From Opitutus sp. GAS368 (lineage in GTDB: Bacteria > Verrucomicrobiota > Verrucomicrobiia > Opitutales > UBA953), in the NCBI GenBank assembly GCA_945866215.1, contig CAMBGQ010000005.1, positions 1 through 64,000 on the forward strand: 64,000 nt of DNA, written 5' to 3'. The notes beneath the pieces are model-generated. The model was not told the origin of the DNA. It saw nothing but the letters and a program-made list of their open reading frames with translations, and did not search any database. The position numbers and the translations under genes are program-made. This document shows positions 37,650 through 45,439 of this stretch, in pieces (within the stretch, counting starts at the first letter, position 1; every line of letters begins with the position of its first letter).

Positions 37650-38519
37650 TCAGCGGATCATCTGGCCTTCGCGCGACGCCTTCTTGCGGAATTCCGCGAG
37701 GATACGGGCGGTGAGGGGACCAGGCTTGCCCGTGCCGATCTTGCGGGCGTCGACTTCGATGACGGGGATGACTTCCGCGGCGGTGCCGGTCAGGAAGCAT
37801 TCGTCGGCGTTCCAGACGTCATAGCGCGTGATGTTCGTCTCGACGGTGGGGATCCCAAGCGCGGCGGCGATCTCGAGGGAGACCTGGCGGGTGATGCCCA
37901 CCAAGGCGCCAGCGTGGGAGGCCGGGGTGATGAGGCGCCCTTTGTGGATCAGGAAGACGTTATCGCCAGTGCACTCGGAGACGTAACCCTGTTCGTTGAG
38001 CATGAGGCATTCGTGGAAGCCATGCTGCTGGGCTTCCATCTTCGCCATGATGTTGTTCAGGTAGTTGAGGGATTTGATCATCGGCGGCAGGGCGGCCGGG
38101 CTGATGCGGCGCGTCGGCGCGGTGATGATGCGCATGCCCGTGGTGTAAAGTTCCTCGGGGTAGAGCTTGATGGTGTCGGCGATGCAGACGATCGACGGGG
38201 TCGGGCAATTCTTCGGCGACAGGCCGAGGTCGCCGTAGCCGCGGGAGACGACGAGCCGGATGTAGCCGTCGGTGAGGTTATTACGGCGACAGGAGGCGCA
38301 GACGATTTCGGCGATCTCCTGGCGCGTCCAGGGCATCTCGAGGCAGAGAGCCTTGGCGGACATCTCGAGACGCTCGAGGTGCTCGTCGAGACGGAAGACG
38401 CAGCCTTGGTAGAGGCGGATACCCTCGAAGATGCCGTCACCATAGAGGAAGCCGTGGTCGAAGACCGAGATTTTGGCCTCGGCCTTGGGATAGAACTTTC
38501 CGTCGATGTAGACTTCCAT
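37650..38519 (-). CDS. ilvE: Branched-chain amino acid aminotransferase (class IV PLP enzyme)
   Basis: 289 aa, the usual class IV length. VFDHGFLYGDGIFEGIRLYQG near residue 20 (quoted as one motif) and the lysine-containing MIKSLNYLNNIMAKMEAQ near residue 145 (PLP Lys) are diagnostic. ECTGDNVFLIHKGRLITP follows. It makes Leu/Ile/Val from keto acids and glutamate; a D-amino-acid or 4-amino-4-deoxychorismate lyase-like relative is less likely. The start codon lies only 7 bases after a terminator-type hairpin and T-run on its own strand, leaving no room for a separate promoter. It follows the exporter operon on the same strand. Confidence 0.88.
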   Translation of the reverse strand: MEVYIDGKFYPKAEAKISVFDHGFLYGDGIFEGIRLYQGCVFRLDEHLERLEMSAKALCLEMPWTRQEIAEIVCASCRRNNLTDGYIRLVVSRGYGDLGLSPKNCPTPSIVCIADTIKLYPEELYTTGMRIITAPTRRISPAALPPMIKSLNYLNNIMAKMEAQQHGFHECLMLNEQGYVSECTGDNVFLIHKGRLITPASHAGALVGITRQVSLEIAAALGIPTVETNITRYDVWNADECFLTGTAAEVIPVIEVDARKIGTGKPGPLTARILAEFRKKASREGQMIR

Positions 38520-38526
38520 GGTGATG

Positions 38527-38548
38527 AAAAACCCACCTTGGCGGTGGG
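38527..38548 (-). terminator. Terminator-like hairpin immediately before ilvE
   Basis: On the minus strand CCCACC-GCCAA-GGTGGG is followed by TTTTT, then seven bases to the ilvE ATG. It could terminate the upstream PaaK-like gene or act as an attenuator of ilvE. Confidence 0.6.
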
Positions 38549-38600
38549 AGAGGGGTTTTTCCAGCCCGAAAGCCCCCTCCAGGGCGGTAATCTTGGGTGA

Positions 38601-39833
38601 TTAGCTCGGCTCGCGGAGGGTCAGGCGGAATTTCCCTGAATCTTCGGGGGCAATCAGCGCGTCGACCGAGGCCGTGACCACGGCGCCAAGCAGGTCGCCG
38701 AGTCGCTGGATTAGCGCGATCCGAGTCGAGGCCAAGGAGTCGCTGGCGGCCGCGGCCAGGAGGGAGAGATGGGCCGAGCCATCGGGCTTCTGTCGGAGCT
38801 GGTAATGCGCGAGGTCGCCGGTCGCGGCGAAGGCTTGGTCGACCTGGCGGGTGGTGACGAGGCGACCCGCGACGTCGCGGAGAGCGTCACGTTTGCGTCC
38901 ATGGACGTGATAGCCTCCCGCGGTGGGCTCGACGTAATCGCCGATCTCATAGCGCAGCAGCGGCAAGTATGGGTTGGTGAGGGTGGTGACCAGAAGCTCG
39001 CCGATCTCGTCGGCGCCGCTGGCCTCGACGATCGCTGTCTCCGGGCTGGGGAGCATCACGCCATCGTGCTCGACGAGCAGGTGTCCGGTCTCGCTCGAAC
39101 CGTAGAGGTTGATGACTGGCACGCCGAAGACGCGCTCCATGATCGCACGATGGACGACGCTGGTATATTCGTAACTTGTCAGGATGAAACGCAGGGAGGG
39201 GAACCGGATCCGGTGGCGTTCGCAGTGCAAGGCGAACCAGGCCCCATGCACCGGGTCGACGTCGAGGAAGGCCGGTGCCCAGTCGGTGACTTCTTGGACC
39301 ATGCCAGCGAGCTTATCCTCGCCAAGCGTGAACGGGATGCGGGATTGGTTGACGAAAAGGCAATCGCCGAGGGTGCGTTGCTCGAGGCTGAGCCAACGAT
39401 GATAGCAACTGACACCGCTGCAGCCGGGGGTCGTGAGCACGGCGCGCCGCAGGCTGGTCCGACCGCCGAAGAGGTCGGCGAGGAACGGGTTGCGCACTAA
39501 GGCGCGGCGTTCCTGTTCGTACCACCAGGTCTTGCCGAAGACCACGCGCACGCTGGCTCCCGAAGTGCCGGAGGTACTCTCTTCCTCGATCAGCCCACGC
39601 TCGAGCAAAGTCGGGAGCGCCATCCCGACCGGGAGAAAGCCCTCCGGCGAATGCTCGCGCAGCTGGCTTTTGGAGATCCGCGGCAAGTCGGAGAGTTGGG
39701 GTGAAGGCAAAGCAAACGCGGCCTGCCATTCGGGTGCGTCGTAGAAAGCCGCTCCCTTGGTCTGTTCGATGAGGCTCCGCCAGTTCACCGAGCCGTCCGG
39801 AGAGAGGGCGGAAGTCAGGGAAGTTGACGGCAT
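38601..39833 (-). CDS. PaaK/CoF-synthetase-like adenylate-forming ligase
   Basis: The ORF track runs to 41420, but everything upstream of the ATG at 39833 lies antisense to another gene and is spurious. The 410-aa product has STSGTSGASVRVVFG (AMP-binding P-loop) near residue 85, INLYGSSETGHLL near residue 245, LLRYEIGDYVEP, and GRKRDALRDVAGRLV near residue 325, matching phenylacetate-CoA ligase and capsule-K-type proteins. These activate a carboxylate with ATP, usually for transfer to CoA or a carrier. No acyl carrier, thioesterase or biosynthetic partner is adjacent, so the substrate is unknown. A 141-bp region with repeats separates it from the divergent Tat oxidoreductase. Confidence 0.82.
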   Translation of the reverse strand: MPSTSLTSALSPDGSVNWRSLIEQTKGAAFYDAPEWQAAFALPSPQLSDLPRISKSQLREHSPEGFLPVGMALPTLLERGLIEEESTSGTSGASVRVVFGKTWWYEQERRALVRNPFLADLFGGRTSLRRAVLTTPGCSGVSCYHRWLSLEQRTLGDCLFVNQSRIPFTLGEDKLAGMVQEVTDWAPAFLDVDPVHGAWFALHCERHRIRFPSLRFILTSYEYTSVVHRAIMERVFGVPVINLYGSSETGHLLVEHDGVMLPSPETAIVEASGADEIGELLVTTLTNPYLPLLRYEIGDYVEPTAGGYHVHGRKRDALRDVAGRLVTTRQVDQAFAATGDLAHYQLRQKPDGSAHLSLLAAAASDSLASTRIALIQRLGDLLGAVVTASVDALIAPEDSGKFRLTLREPS

Positions 39834-39857
39834 TATCCGAGGGAGGCGGGTTTCCCC

Positions 39858-39912
39858 GAGATTGCAAAATCTCCCGGCCATAAAACGGCGGATTAATGCC
39901 ATAAAACGGCGG
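39858..39912. promoter_or_regulatory. Palindrome and 21-bp-spaced direct repeats between divergent genes
   Basis: GAGATT-GCAA-AATCTC (39858-39873) is a perfect 6-bp inverted repeat. A 15-base sequence gccataaaacggcgg occurs twice (39877-39891 and 39898-39912) with starts 21 bp apart, two turns of DNA. This resembles a transcription-factor operator region, and could serve either gene. Confidence 0.45.
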
Positions 39913-39974
39913 CTTCGAACTGTGGGCGGAACTATCTGGATTGAACGAGGTCTTTTCTCTGCATAACACCCCTT

Positions 39975-41255
39975 ATGCGATACCCCCGTCGTTCTTTCCT
40001 GCGTAAGGCCGCGATCGCCGCCCTCGGCTTCACGATCATCCCGCGCCATGTCCTCGGCCGCGGCTTCGTCCCGCCCAGCGAAACCCTGAACCATGTGATT
40101 GTCGGGTGCGGCGGCATCTCCGCGATGCACATCGAACCGCGCATGACGGGCAAGAACCGGATTATCGGCCTCTGCGACGTTGATGCCCAGCGCATGCAGG
40201 CCAAGTTGGAACGGATCAAGACGGCCGGCGGCGGTACGCCGATGCTGGCCGGAGATTTCCGCGAGGTCATCGCGCTCCCTGATGCCGACGTCGTGCACGT
40301 CTGCACGCCGCCTCACTGGCATGGCGTCATCGCGGCAATGGCCGCCCGCCGTGGCAAGGCGGTCTGGTGCGAGAAGCCGCTGACTCGTACGATCGGCGAG
40401 GGCATCGCCCTGAGCCGCGTCGTGCAGCAGACCGGCGTACCTTTCCGCGTGAACACCTGGTTCCGCCTCAATCGCACCAACTACTACGGCGTGGGCCCGG
40501 CCCGCGAAATCAAGCGGGTCGTCGCGAGCGGCGTCTTGGGCGGTCCGCTGACCGTGCGCCTCGCGCCCGTCGGGGGCATCCAGTGGAAGGTCAATCTTTG
40601 GACCGGTAAGCCGGACCTCAAGCCTGAGCCCGTCCCCGCTCACCTCAACTGGGACATGTATTGCGGCCCGTCGCCGTTGATTCCTTATCACCCGCACCGC
40701 TGCCACGGTTCCTTCCGTGGCTACTGGAACTTCGACCAAGGCGGCCTCGGCGACATGGGCCAGCACTTCCTGGACCCGGTGCAATATTTCCTCGGCAAGG
40801 ACAACGAATCCCCCGTTACCGTCGAATGCGATGCGCCCCCGCAGGACGCCATGGCTTGCGGCGTCTGGAAGACCGTCACGATGACCTACAAGGACGGCAC
40901 GCGCATCATCCTGGAATCCGAACTCGCCGAGCGTAACCCCGAGAGTCCTTTCCTCGAAGGCCCGAACGGCAAGCTGTTCGCGGGTATGCGCTGCAACCGT
41001 CCCGAACTGTTGGCCAAAGCCGCCGAATACCCGCTCCCGGAATATCAGGAAGACGATTTCGATCTCTGTGCTCGGGAGAAGCGGCCATTCGGCTACGGCG
41101 TGAGCGAGGCTTTCCGCAGCTCGACGCTCGTGAACCTCGCCGCCCTGAGTGTCCGCCTCGGACGCCAACTCACGTTTAAGTCCGACACTTTCGTCGGCGA
41201 CGACCAAGCCAACCAGCTCGCATCCCCGGCCCTGCGCGGCAACTGGGCTCTCTGA
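39975..41255 (+). CDS. Tat-exported Gfo/Idh/MocA-family oxidoreductase
   Basis: 426 aa. The N-terminus MRYPRRSFLRKAAIAALGF has a twin-arginine motif and hydrophobic segment, so the enzyme is exported folded with NAD(P) bound, as known for other secreted members. The Rossmann motif NHVIVGCGGISAMH lies near residue 40, EKPLTRTIGEGIAL near residue 132, and the C-terminal alpha/beta domain (GDMGQHFLDPVQYFLG) near residue 258. The family oxidises sugars or cyclitols. No substrate is shown by context. It is co-directional with the exported gene 27 bases downstream. A palindrome and direct repeats precede it. Confidence 0.88.
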   Translation: MRYPRRSFLRKAAIAALGFTIIPRHVLGRGFVPPSETLNHVIVGCGGISAMHIEPRMTGKNRIIGLCDVDAQRMQAKLERIKTAGGGTPMLAGDFREVIALPDADVVHVCTPPHWHGVIAAMAARRGKAVWCEKPLTRTIGEGIALSRVVQQTGVPFRVNTWFRLNRTNYYGVGPAREIKRVVASGVLGGPLTVRLAPVGGIQWKVNLWTGKPDLKPEPVPAHLNWDMYCGPSPLIPYHPHRCHGSFRGYWNFDQGGLGDMGQHFLDPVQYFLGKDNESPVTVECDAPPQDAMACGVWKTVTMTYKDGTRIILESELAERNPESPFLEGPNGKLFAGMRCNRPELLAKAAEYPLPEYQEDDFDLCAREKRPFGYGVSEAFRSSTLVNLAALSVRLGRQLTFKSDTFVGDDQANQLASPALRGNWAL

Positions 41256-41282
41256 GCGAACTTCGCCGAATCCGCCCCGACC

Positions 41283-42170
41283 ATGAAATCCTTCCCGCTT
41301 TTCTTCGCCTGCCTCGCCGGTCTCGTCGGCATGGCCGCCGAAGCCCCGTCCGCCGCCACCTTCGCCGAACTTGCTGTCGCCGAGAAGCGCCTCGCCGCCC
41401 AGCAGGCGATCTTCGACCATGCGCGGACCTTCGTGAAAGCCTCGCCGGAGGCCAAGAGTTGGTTTGCGCGCGTCCGCGATGCGGCGAAGGCCGCTGCGGA
41501 TCCGGAAGTCCAGGCGGCCCTGCAGCAGATCCTGCTGCTGGATCCCAATCGCAAGCCCCTCCTGCCGCTTAATCCGAAGCTACCGAACACCTACGACGAC
41601 CCGGAAGGCACGACACCGGAGACCAAGCTCGCGCACCTCGAGCGCGTGCTCGATCAACGCCGTTCCGGAAAGGAATATCCGTTGACGACCGAAGAACTTG
41701 TCGCCCTCACGAGCCACGCGGACTTTGCGACCGCCCAGCGCGCGAACCGCCTGCTTCGTCGAGTCAAAGCCTCCGTCGCTGCGCCTCTGCTCTGGGATCG
41801 TCTGGCGAAATTGACGCAACGTTCGCAGGTGCAGGAGGTCGAGGATGAGATCCTCCGACTGCCGGTCGGCTTGGCGACGAAGTATTTGCCGACGATGCCG
41901 GCGGGCGAAGCGCTCGCCTCCAAGGCCGCGTGGGCCCGCCTCGTCGCCGTCCGTGCCAGCCGGTCTGGCAAGACGGGCGTCGCCCTCCGGGAAACCCTGC
42001 TGCCCATGCTCAAGGGACCGGCCAACGAGCTGACCGAAGCTGCTTGGGCTGCCGTGCCCCGGTTCTTCGATGAAGCGGACCGCGCCGCCCTGACCGAGGT
42101 CGCGCAAGGTCTTTCCGAACGCTTGGCGCCGAAGGCCAAGGCCGCGCTCGACGCCTTACCTGCCAAGTAA
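41283..42170 (+). CDS. Exported protein of unknown function
   Basis: 295 aa with a Sec signal peptide (MKSFPLFFACLAGLVGMAAEA). The mature part is mainly helical, with alternating short helices (LLRRVKASVAAPLLWDRL, WAAVPRFFDEADRAAL) that could form HEAT-like or armadillo-like repeats, but no family signature is recognised. It is 27 bases downstream of the Tat oxidoreductase, so the two probably share a transcript, and both products should reach the periplasm. Function unknown. Confidence 0.62.
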   Translation: MKSFPLFFACLAGLVGMAAEAPSAATFAELAVAEKRLAAQQAIFDHARTFVKASPEAKSWFARVRDAAKAAADPEVQAALQQILLLDPNRKPLLPLNPKLPNTYDDPEGTTPETKLAHLERVLDQRRSGKEYPLTTEELVALTSHADFATAQRANRLLRRVKASVAAPLLWDRLAKLTQRSQVQEVEDEILRLPVGLATKYLPTMPAGEALASKAAWARLVAVRASRSGKTGVALRETLLPMLKGPANELTEAAWAAVPRFFDEADRAALTEVAQGLSERLAPKAKAALDALPAK

Positions 42171-42223
42171 GCGCCGATTGCTTGTCGCTTGCCGAGAGGC
42201 GGGCAAGGGCTTGCTATGGTCGC

Positions 42224-42793
42224 ATGTCGCCCGCGGCCAACAAAGAGAACTCCCCGAACCTGCTTCTGGCTGGTTTCATGGGCACGGGTAAATCCGCGCT
42301 GGGGCGGAATCTGGCCATGCGTTGGCGCCGGCGTTTTTACGATACCGATGAACTGGTCGAGAAACTGGCGGGTACCTCGGTCGCGGACATCTTCGCTGAA
42401 CATGGCGAGGAGCACTTCCGTGCGCTCGAGCGCCAAGTCGTGGAGAGCCTGCTGCCGGAGCATGGCGCCGTCATCGCCTGCGGCGGCGGCCTGGTCGTCC
42501 CGCCGGGCATGGGAGCGCTCGTCCGCTCGAAGGGCATCATCGTCACGCTGTTCGCCTCGGTGGATACCATCTTACGGCGGACCGCCGGTAATTCGCGTCG
42601 TCCGCTGCTCAAGGGTGACGACCCCGAGGCCACGATTCGTGACCTCATGAAGAAACGCGAGCAGGCTTACCTGAAGGCCGGCATCGCCGTCTACACCGAT
42701 GGCCGCTCGTTGCAGCAGCTCTGCGTGATTGTCGAACGCGTCTACGAACGCGAGGTCCGGGCGTTGCTCAAGTCGCGTTCGAAGTCGGAATAG
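42224..42793 (+). CDS. aroK: Shikimate kinase
   Basis: 189 aa from the ATG at 42224; the ORF-track TTG start adds 14 residues. It has the P-loop GFMGTGKSALG, the shikimate-binding DTDELVE, the region GEEHFRALE (conserved FR), the CGGGLVV glycine-rich loop, and the lid arginine region SRRPLLKG. It phosphorylates shikimate in chorismate synthesis, linking with DAHP synthase at 45.6 kb. Its 3' end overlaps aat on the opposite strand by 26 bases. The C-terminal tail (ALLKSRSKSE) is basic. Confidence 0.95.
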   Translation: MSPAANKENSPNLLLAGFMGTGKSALGRNLAMRWRRRFYDTDELVEKLAGTSVADIFAEHGEEHFRALERQVVESLLPEHGAVIACGGGLVVPPGMGALVRSKGIIVTLFASVDTILRRTAGNSRRPLLKGDDPEATIRDLMKKREQAYLKAGIAVYTDGRSLQQLCVIVERVYEREVRALLKSRSKSE

Positions 42794-43451
42794 GCGCGAA
42801 AGCGTCGCCCGTGGGCGGTTGATCGCGGAACCGCTTCACCGCTTCGAGGAATTCGGTGCGCTCGACCGCGAAGGCGCCGAGGCTGGCGAGGTGCGGTGTC
42901 GGCATTTGGCAGTCGATGAGGACGTAGCCGCAGGCGGCTAACCGGGCGACTATGGTCGCGTAGCCGACTTTCGAGGCGTCGGTCCGGAGTTGGAACATCG
43001 ATTCGCCATGGAAGAGGCGGCCGAGGGCGACGCCGTAGAGGCCGCCGACGAGTTCGCCTCCCCAGCTGACTTCGACGCTATGGGCGATGCCGAGGCGGTG
43101 CAGTTCGCAATAGGCCGTGATCATCTCCTCGGTGATCCAGGTGCCGTGCTGCCCTCGGCGGGGGACTTCGGAGCAGCGACGCATCACCGTCTCGAACTGT
43201 TGGTCGAACGTGATCGACCAGCCCTTCTTGCGCATCGTCTTCTTCAGGCTATCCGTCAGGCGAAAATCCGAGGGCCGCATCACGAAGCGCGGATCTGGGC
43301 AGTACCATTTCACCGGCTCGCCCGCGGAATACCAAGGGAAGATACCGGCCCGATAGGCGACGATTAGGCTGGCGGCATCCAGCTTACCGCCGCGGGCCAA
43401 GGGCGCGCGAGCGGGGGCTTTTGACGGATCGCCTCGAGTCCATTCCTGCAT
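42768..43451 (-). CDS. aat: Leucyl/phenylalanyl-tRNA-protein transferase
   Basis: The ORF-track TTG start at 43487 is possible, but the ATG at 43451, with an AAGG before it, is preferred and gives 227 aa. The family motifs YRAGIFPWYSAGEPVKWYCPDPR, GQHGTWITEEMI, HSVEVSWGGELVGGLYG (N-rule transferase core) and FHGESMFQLRTDASK are all present. It adds Leu or Phe to N-terminal Arg/Lys of proteins, marking them for ClpAP through ClpS. No clpA or clpS is in the window. It converges with aroK with a 26-base 3' overlap. Confidence 0.93.
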   Translation of the reverse strand: MQEWTRGDPSKAPARAPLARGGKLDAASLIVAYRAGIFPWYSAGEPVKWYCPDPRFVMRPSDFRLTDSLKKTMRKKGWSITFDQQFETVMRRCSEVPRRGQHGTWITEEMITAYCELHRLGIAHSVEVSWGGELVGGLYGVALGRLFHGESMFQLRTDASKVGYATIVARLAACGYVLIDCQMPTPHLASLGAFAVERTEFLEAVKRFRDQPPTGDAFAPIPTSNAT

Positions 43452-43489
43452 CGCCGATACCTTCGGCGAGGGGGGAATGGCGGGCAAGA

Positions 43490-43825
43490 TTAGTCCTTGG
43501 TGATATTGTAGACCGACGGAATCGAGATACCGAGCTCAGCGGCGATCTCGCGGACCGGGGCGCCTTTCTTGCGCATGTTCTGGGCCTTGGAGCGCATGCT
43601 GTCCGAGATCTGGGCGCGGGCGCGGTTCGGGCGAGAGAGGAGCTTGATGAGGCGCTTGGCCAACTCGGGCTTCGACAGACCGGCGACCTCGCGCACGATC
43701 TGGGTTTGTCGTTCGCTGTGCAGGTCTACCCAAGTTTGCACCGCGAGGTCGCGAGCCTTAGCGAGGGCGGCGCGGACGTAGGCGTCTTTGGAGGTGAACA
43801 CTGCGGGATTGAGGTCGATTTTCAT
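43490..43825 (-). CDS. Small protein with C-terminal helix-turn-helix
   Basis: 111 aa. The last 45 residues (MRKKGAPVREIAAELGISIPSVYNITKD) form a helix-turn-helix of the Hin-recombinase/HTH_7 type, here without any recombinase catalytic domain. The N-terminal part is basic and helical (KPELAKRLIKLLSRPNRARAQ). It probably binds DNA. The gene lies immediately downstream of an AT-rich island with nested inverted repeats that could be its operator and leader. It may be a small regulator or the remnant of a mobile element. No transposase, att site or integrase was seen. Confidence 0.65.
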   Translation of the reverse strand: MKIDLNPAVFTSKDAYVRAALAKARDLAVQTWVDLHSERQTQIVREVAGLSKPELAKRLIKLLSRPNRARAQISDSMRSKAQNMRKKGAPVREIAAELGISIPSVYNITKD

Positions 43826-43830
43826 GAAGG

Positions 43831-43902
43831 GTTGAGGGTTCTTGTTTCTAGCTAAAGAGTGAATACACGATAGGTAGGTGTGTATATTCGAGAGACCTCA
43901 AC
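43831..43902. repeat. Nested inverted repeats in AT-rich island
   Basis: An outer pair GTTGAGG (43831-43837) / CCTCAAC (43896-43902) encloses an inner imperfect pair GAATACAC (43861-43868) / GTGTATATTC (43880-43889). The region is much more AT-rich than its surroundings and lies just upstream of the small HTH gene. It could be an operator or a folded RNA leader. Confidence 0.5.
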
Positions 43903-43925
43903 ATTTTATAACAAACCGAGTTGTC

Positions 43926-43948
43926 AAACTTTAGTAAAAGTTTTTTTG
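43926..43948 (+). terminator. Orphan intrinsic terminator on the + strand
   Basis: AAACTTT-AGTA-AAAGTTT is followed by a T-run on the + strand, but no + strand gene lies upstream; the neighbours on both sides are minus strand. It could end an unannotated small RNA or antisense transcript from the AT-rich island. Confidence 0.5.
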
Positions 43949-43985
43949 TCACCCTCCATCATTACTAAGTAACGTCGCTTTCGCC

Positions 43986-44963
43986 CTACTTGCTCCACTC
44001 GAGCATGCGGCGGAGTGGAATCTCGGCGGCGACGCGCACGTTTTCGTCCATCAGGATTTCCGGCGAGCCATCGCGTAGGCAATCACGCACTTTTGCTAGG
44101 GTATTCATCTTCATGAACTTGCAATCGTTGCATGAACAACGGTCGGTCGGTGCGGACACGAAGGTCTTTCCGGGCACTTCTTTGCGCAGGCGGTGGATCA
44201 TCCCTGATTCCGTAGTAATGATGATGGTATCGGCCGTCTGCTGCTTGCTCCAGCCGATCATCATTTCGGTCGAGCAAACCATGTCGGCCATGTCGCGCAC
44301 GGCTTCGGTGCATTCAGGGTGGGCCACAATGGGGGCTCCAGGATGCGCGGCCTTGGTGCGGAGCAGGGCTCCCGGCGTGAACTGTACGTGGGCGTAGCAA
44401 TTGCCCGGCCAGAGTTGCATCGAGCGACCGGTCTTGCCGGAGACCCAGCGGCCGAGGTTCTGGTCGGGGACGAACAGGATGTTCCGATCAGCGGGCACGC
44501 GGCTGACGATTTTCGAGGCATTGCCGCTGGTGACGATGACATCGCTGAGCGCTTTCACTGCCGCGCTACAATTGATGTATGCGACGACGTAAAGCGAAGG
44601 GTCCGCGGCTTTCGCGGCGGCGAGCTTCGAGGCGGGGCAGGAGTCGGCCAGCGAGCAACCTGCCGCCATGTCTGGCAAGAGCACGCGCCGCGTTGGGTTC
44701 ACGATCTTGGCCGTCTCGGCCATGAAATGCACGCCGCAGAAGACGATTGTCGACTGTTTCGCCTCGGCGGCCTTGTAGGCGAGGCCGAGCGAGTCGCCGA
44801 CGAAATCGGCGACGTTCTGGATGTCCTCGCACTGGTAGTTGTGCGCAAGGATGATGGCGTCCTTGGTCTTTTTGAGGGCGAGGACTTCTTTCTGCAGGTC
44901 GGACAGCGGCGTACCGCCCAAGGGCAGGGGAGGGAAGACGGCGGCGGCGGGAAACGGATTCAC
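43986..44963 (-). CDS. nadA: Quinolinate synthase
   Basis: The GTG at 44963 overlaps the fur-like stop (GTGA), giving 325 aa, a typical NadA length. The three conserved Fe-S cysteines are in VFCGVHFMAETA, in HPECTEAV, and in the CSCNDCKFMKMNTL region near the C-terminus. AIILAHNYQ at the N-terminus and LPDMAAGCSLADSC are also characteristic. NadA condenses iminoaspartate with dihydroxyacetone phosphate for NAD synthesis using a labile [4Fe-4S] cluster. No nadB or nadC is in the window. The ORF-track start at 45455 is out of frame with the real protein and antisense-like. Confidence 0.95.
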   Translation of the reverse strand: MNPFPAAAVFPPLPLGGTPLSDLQKEVLALKKTKDAIILAHNYQCEDIQNVADFVGDSLGLAYKAAEAKQSTIVFCGVHFMAETAKIVNPTRRVLLPDMAAGCSLADSCPASKLAAAKAADPSLYVVAYINCSAAVKALSDVIVTSGNASKIVSRVPADRNILFVPDQNLGRWVSGKTGRSMQLWPGNCYAHVQFTPGALLRTKAAHPGAPIVAHPECTEAVRDMADMVCSTEMMIGWSKQQTADTIIITTESGMIHRLRKEVPGKTFVSAPTDRCSCNDCKFMKMNTLAKVRDCLRDGSPEILMDENVRVAAEIPLRRMLEWSK

Positions 44964-45439
44964 GGGCGGGCGGCCCCGCGGCGGGGGCAGCGGTCGTTGA
45001 GGCAGGCGGCGGTGACTTGGAGTTTCTGCGAGATGGGACGCATGCCGTGCTTGGCGGCGACGGCCTTGCCGTACCATTCCATGAACGGGGCGTCGACTTC
45101 GACGATGGTCTCGCAGCTTTCGCAAATCAGCTGGGCGCGGAAGTTGGCGCCACCGGCTTCCGCGAGGTAATATTTCTGGTCGCGGCCGACATCGACTTCG
45201 CGGATCACGCTGCTGCCGATAAGCAGGGGGATGGCGCGGTAGATTGTGGCGCGGGAGACGCTGCGGTCCAAGGAGCGGGCTTTCTTGAGAAGGTCTTCCG
45301 CGGTGTAGTGCCCGGAGACGGTCCGGGCGGCCTCGAAGACCGCCATGCGTTGCCGCGTGGCGCGGAGGCCTTTCTGGGCGATGAACGCTCGGAAGGCTCC
45401 GGATTGCTCCGATGATTCGCTGGCGGTTGGCTTGGGCAT
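44960..45439 (-). CDS. Fur-family transcriptional regulator with altered metal-sensing site
   Basis: 159 aa. The N-terminal winged helix (RATRQRMAVFEAARTVSGHYTAEDLL) and SRATIYRAIPLLI follow the Fur/Zur/PerR fold. Two cysteine pairs (CESC and CLNDRC) match the structural zinc site. Where Fur proteins usually have the HHDHLIC sensory cluster, this sequence has NFRAQLIC, so the usual histidine ligands are missing. The next gene, nadA, starts within its stop codon. It may therefore regulate something other than iron, for example nadA itself. This is inference. The region upstream, divergent from aroF, has an AT-rich stretch but no clear Fur box. Confidence 0.85.
   Translation of the reverse strand: MPKPTASESSEQSGAFRAFIAQKGLRATRQRMAVFEAARTVSGHYTAEDLLKKARSLDRSVSRATIYRAIPLLIGSSVIREVDVGRDQKYYLAEAGGANFRAQLICESCETIVEVDAPFMEWYGKAVAAKHGMRPISQKLQVTAACLNDRCPRRGAARP

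Noticed and set aside
38601-41420. A 939-codon minus-strand ORF spanning the PaaK-like gene and the opposite-strand oxidoreductase
   Set aside because: Only the 3' 410 codons are PaaK-like. The rest is antisense to a clear Tat oxidoreductase and has no homology pattern; it stays open because of high GC.
43905-43927. Possible sigma-70 promoter on the minus strand (TTGACA and TATAAA)
   Set aside because: The hexamers match consensus but the spacer is only 11 bases, too short for a normal sigma-70 promoter. The region is instead reported as a regulatory island.
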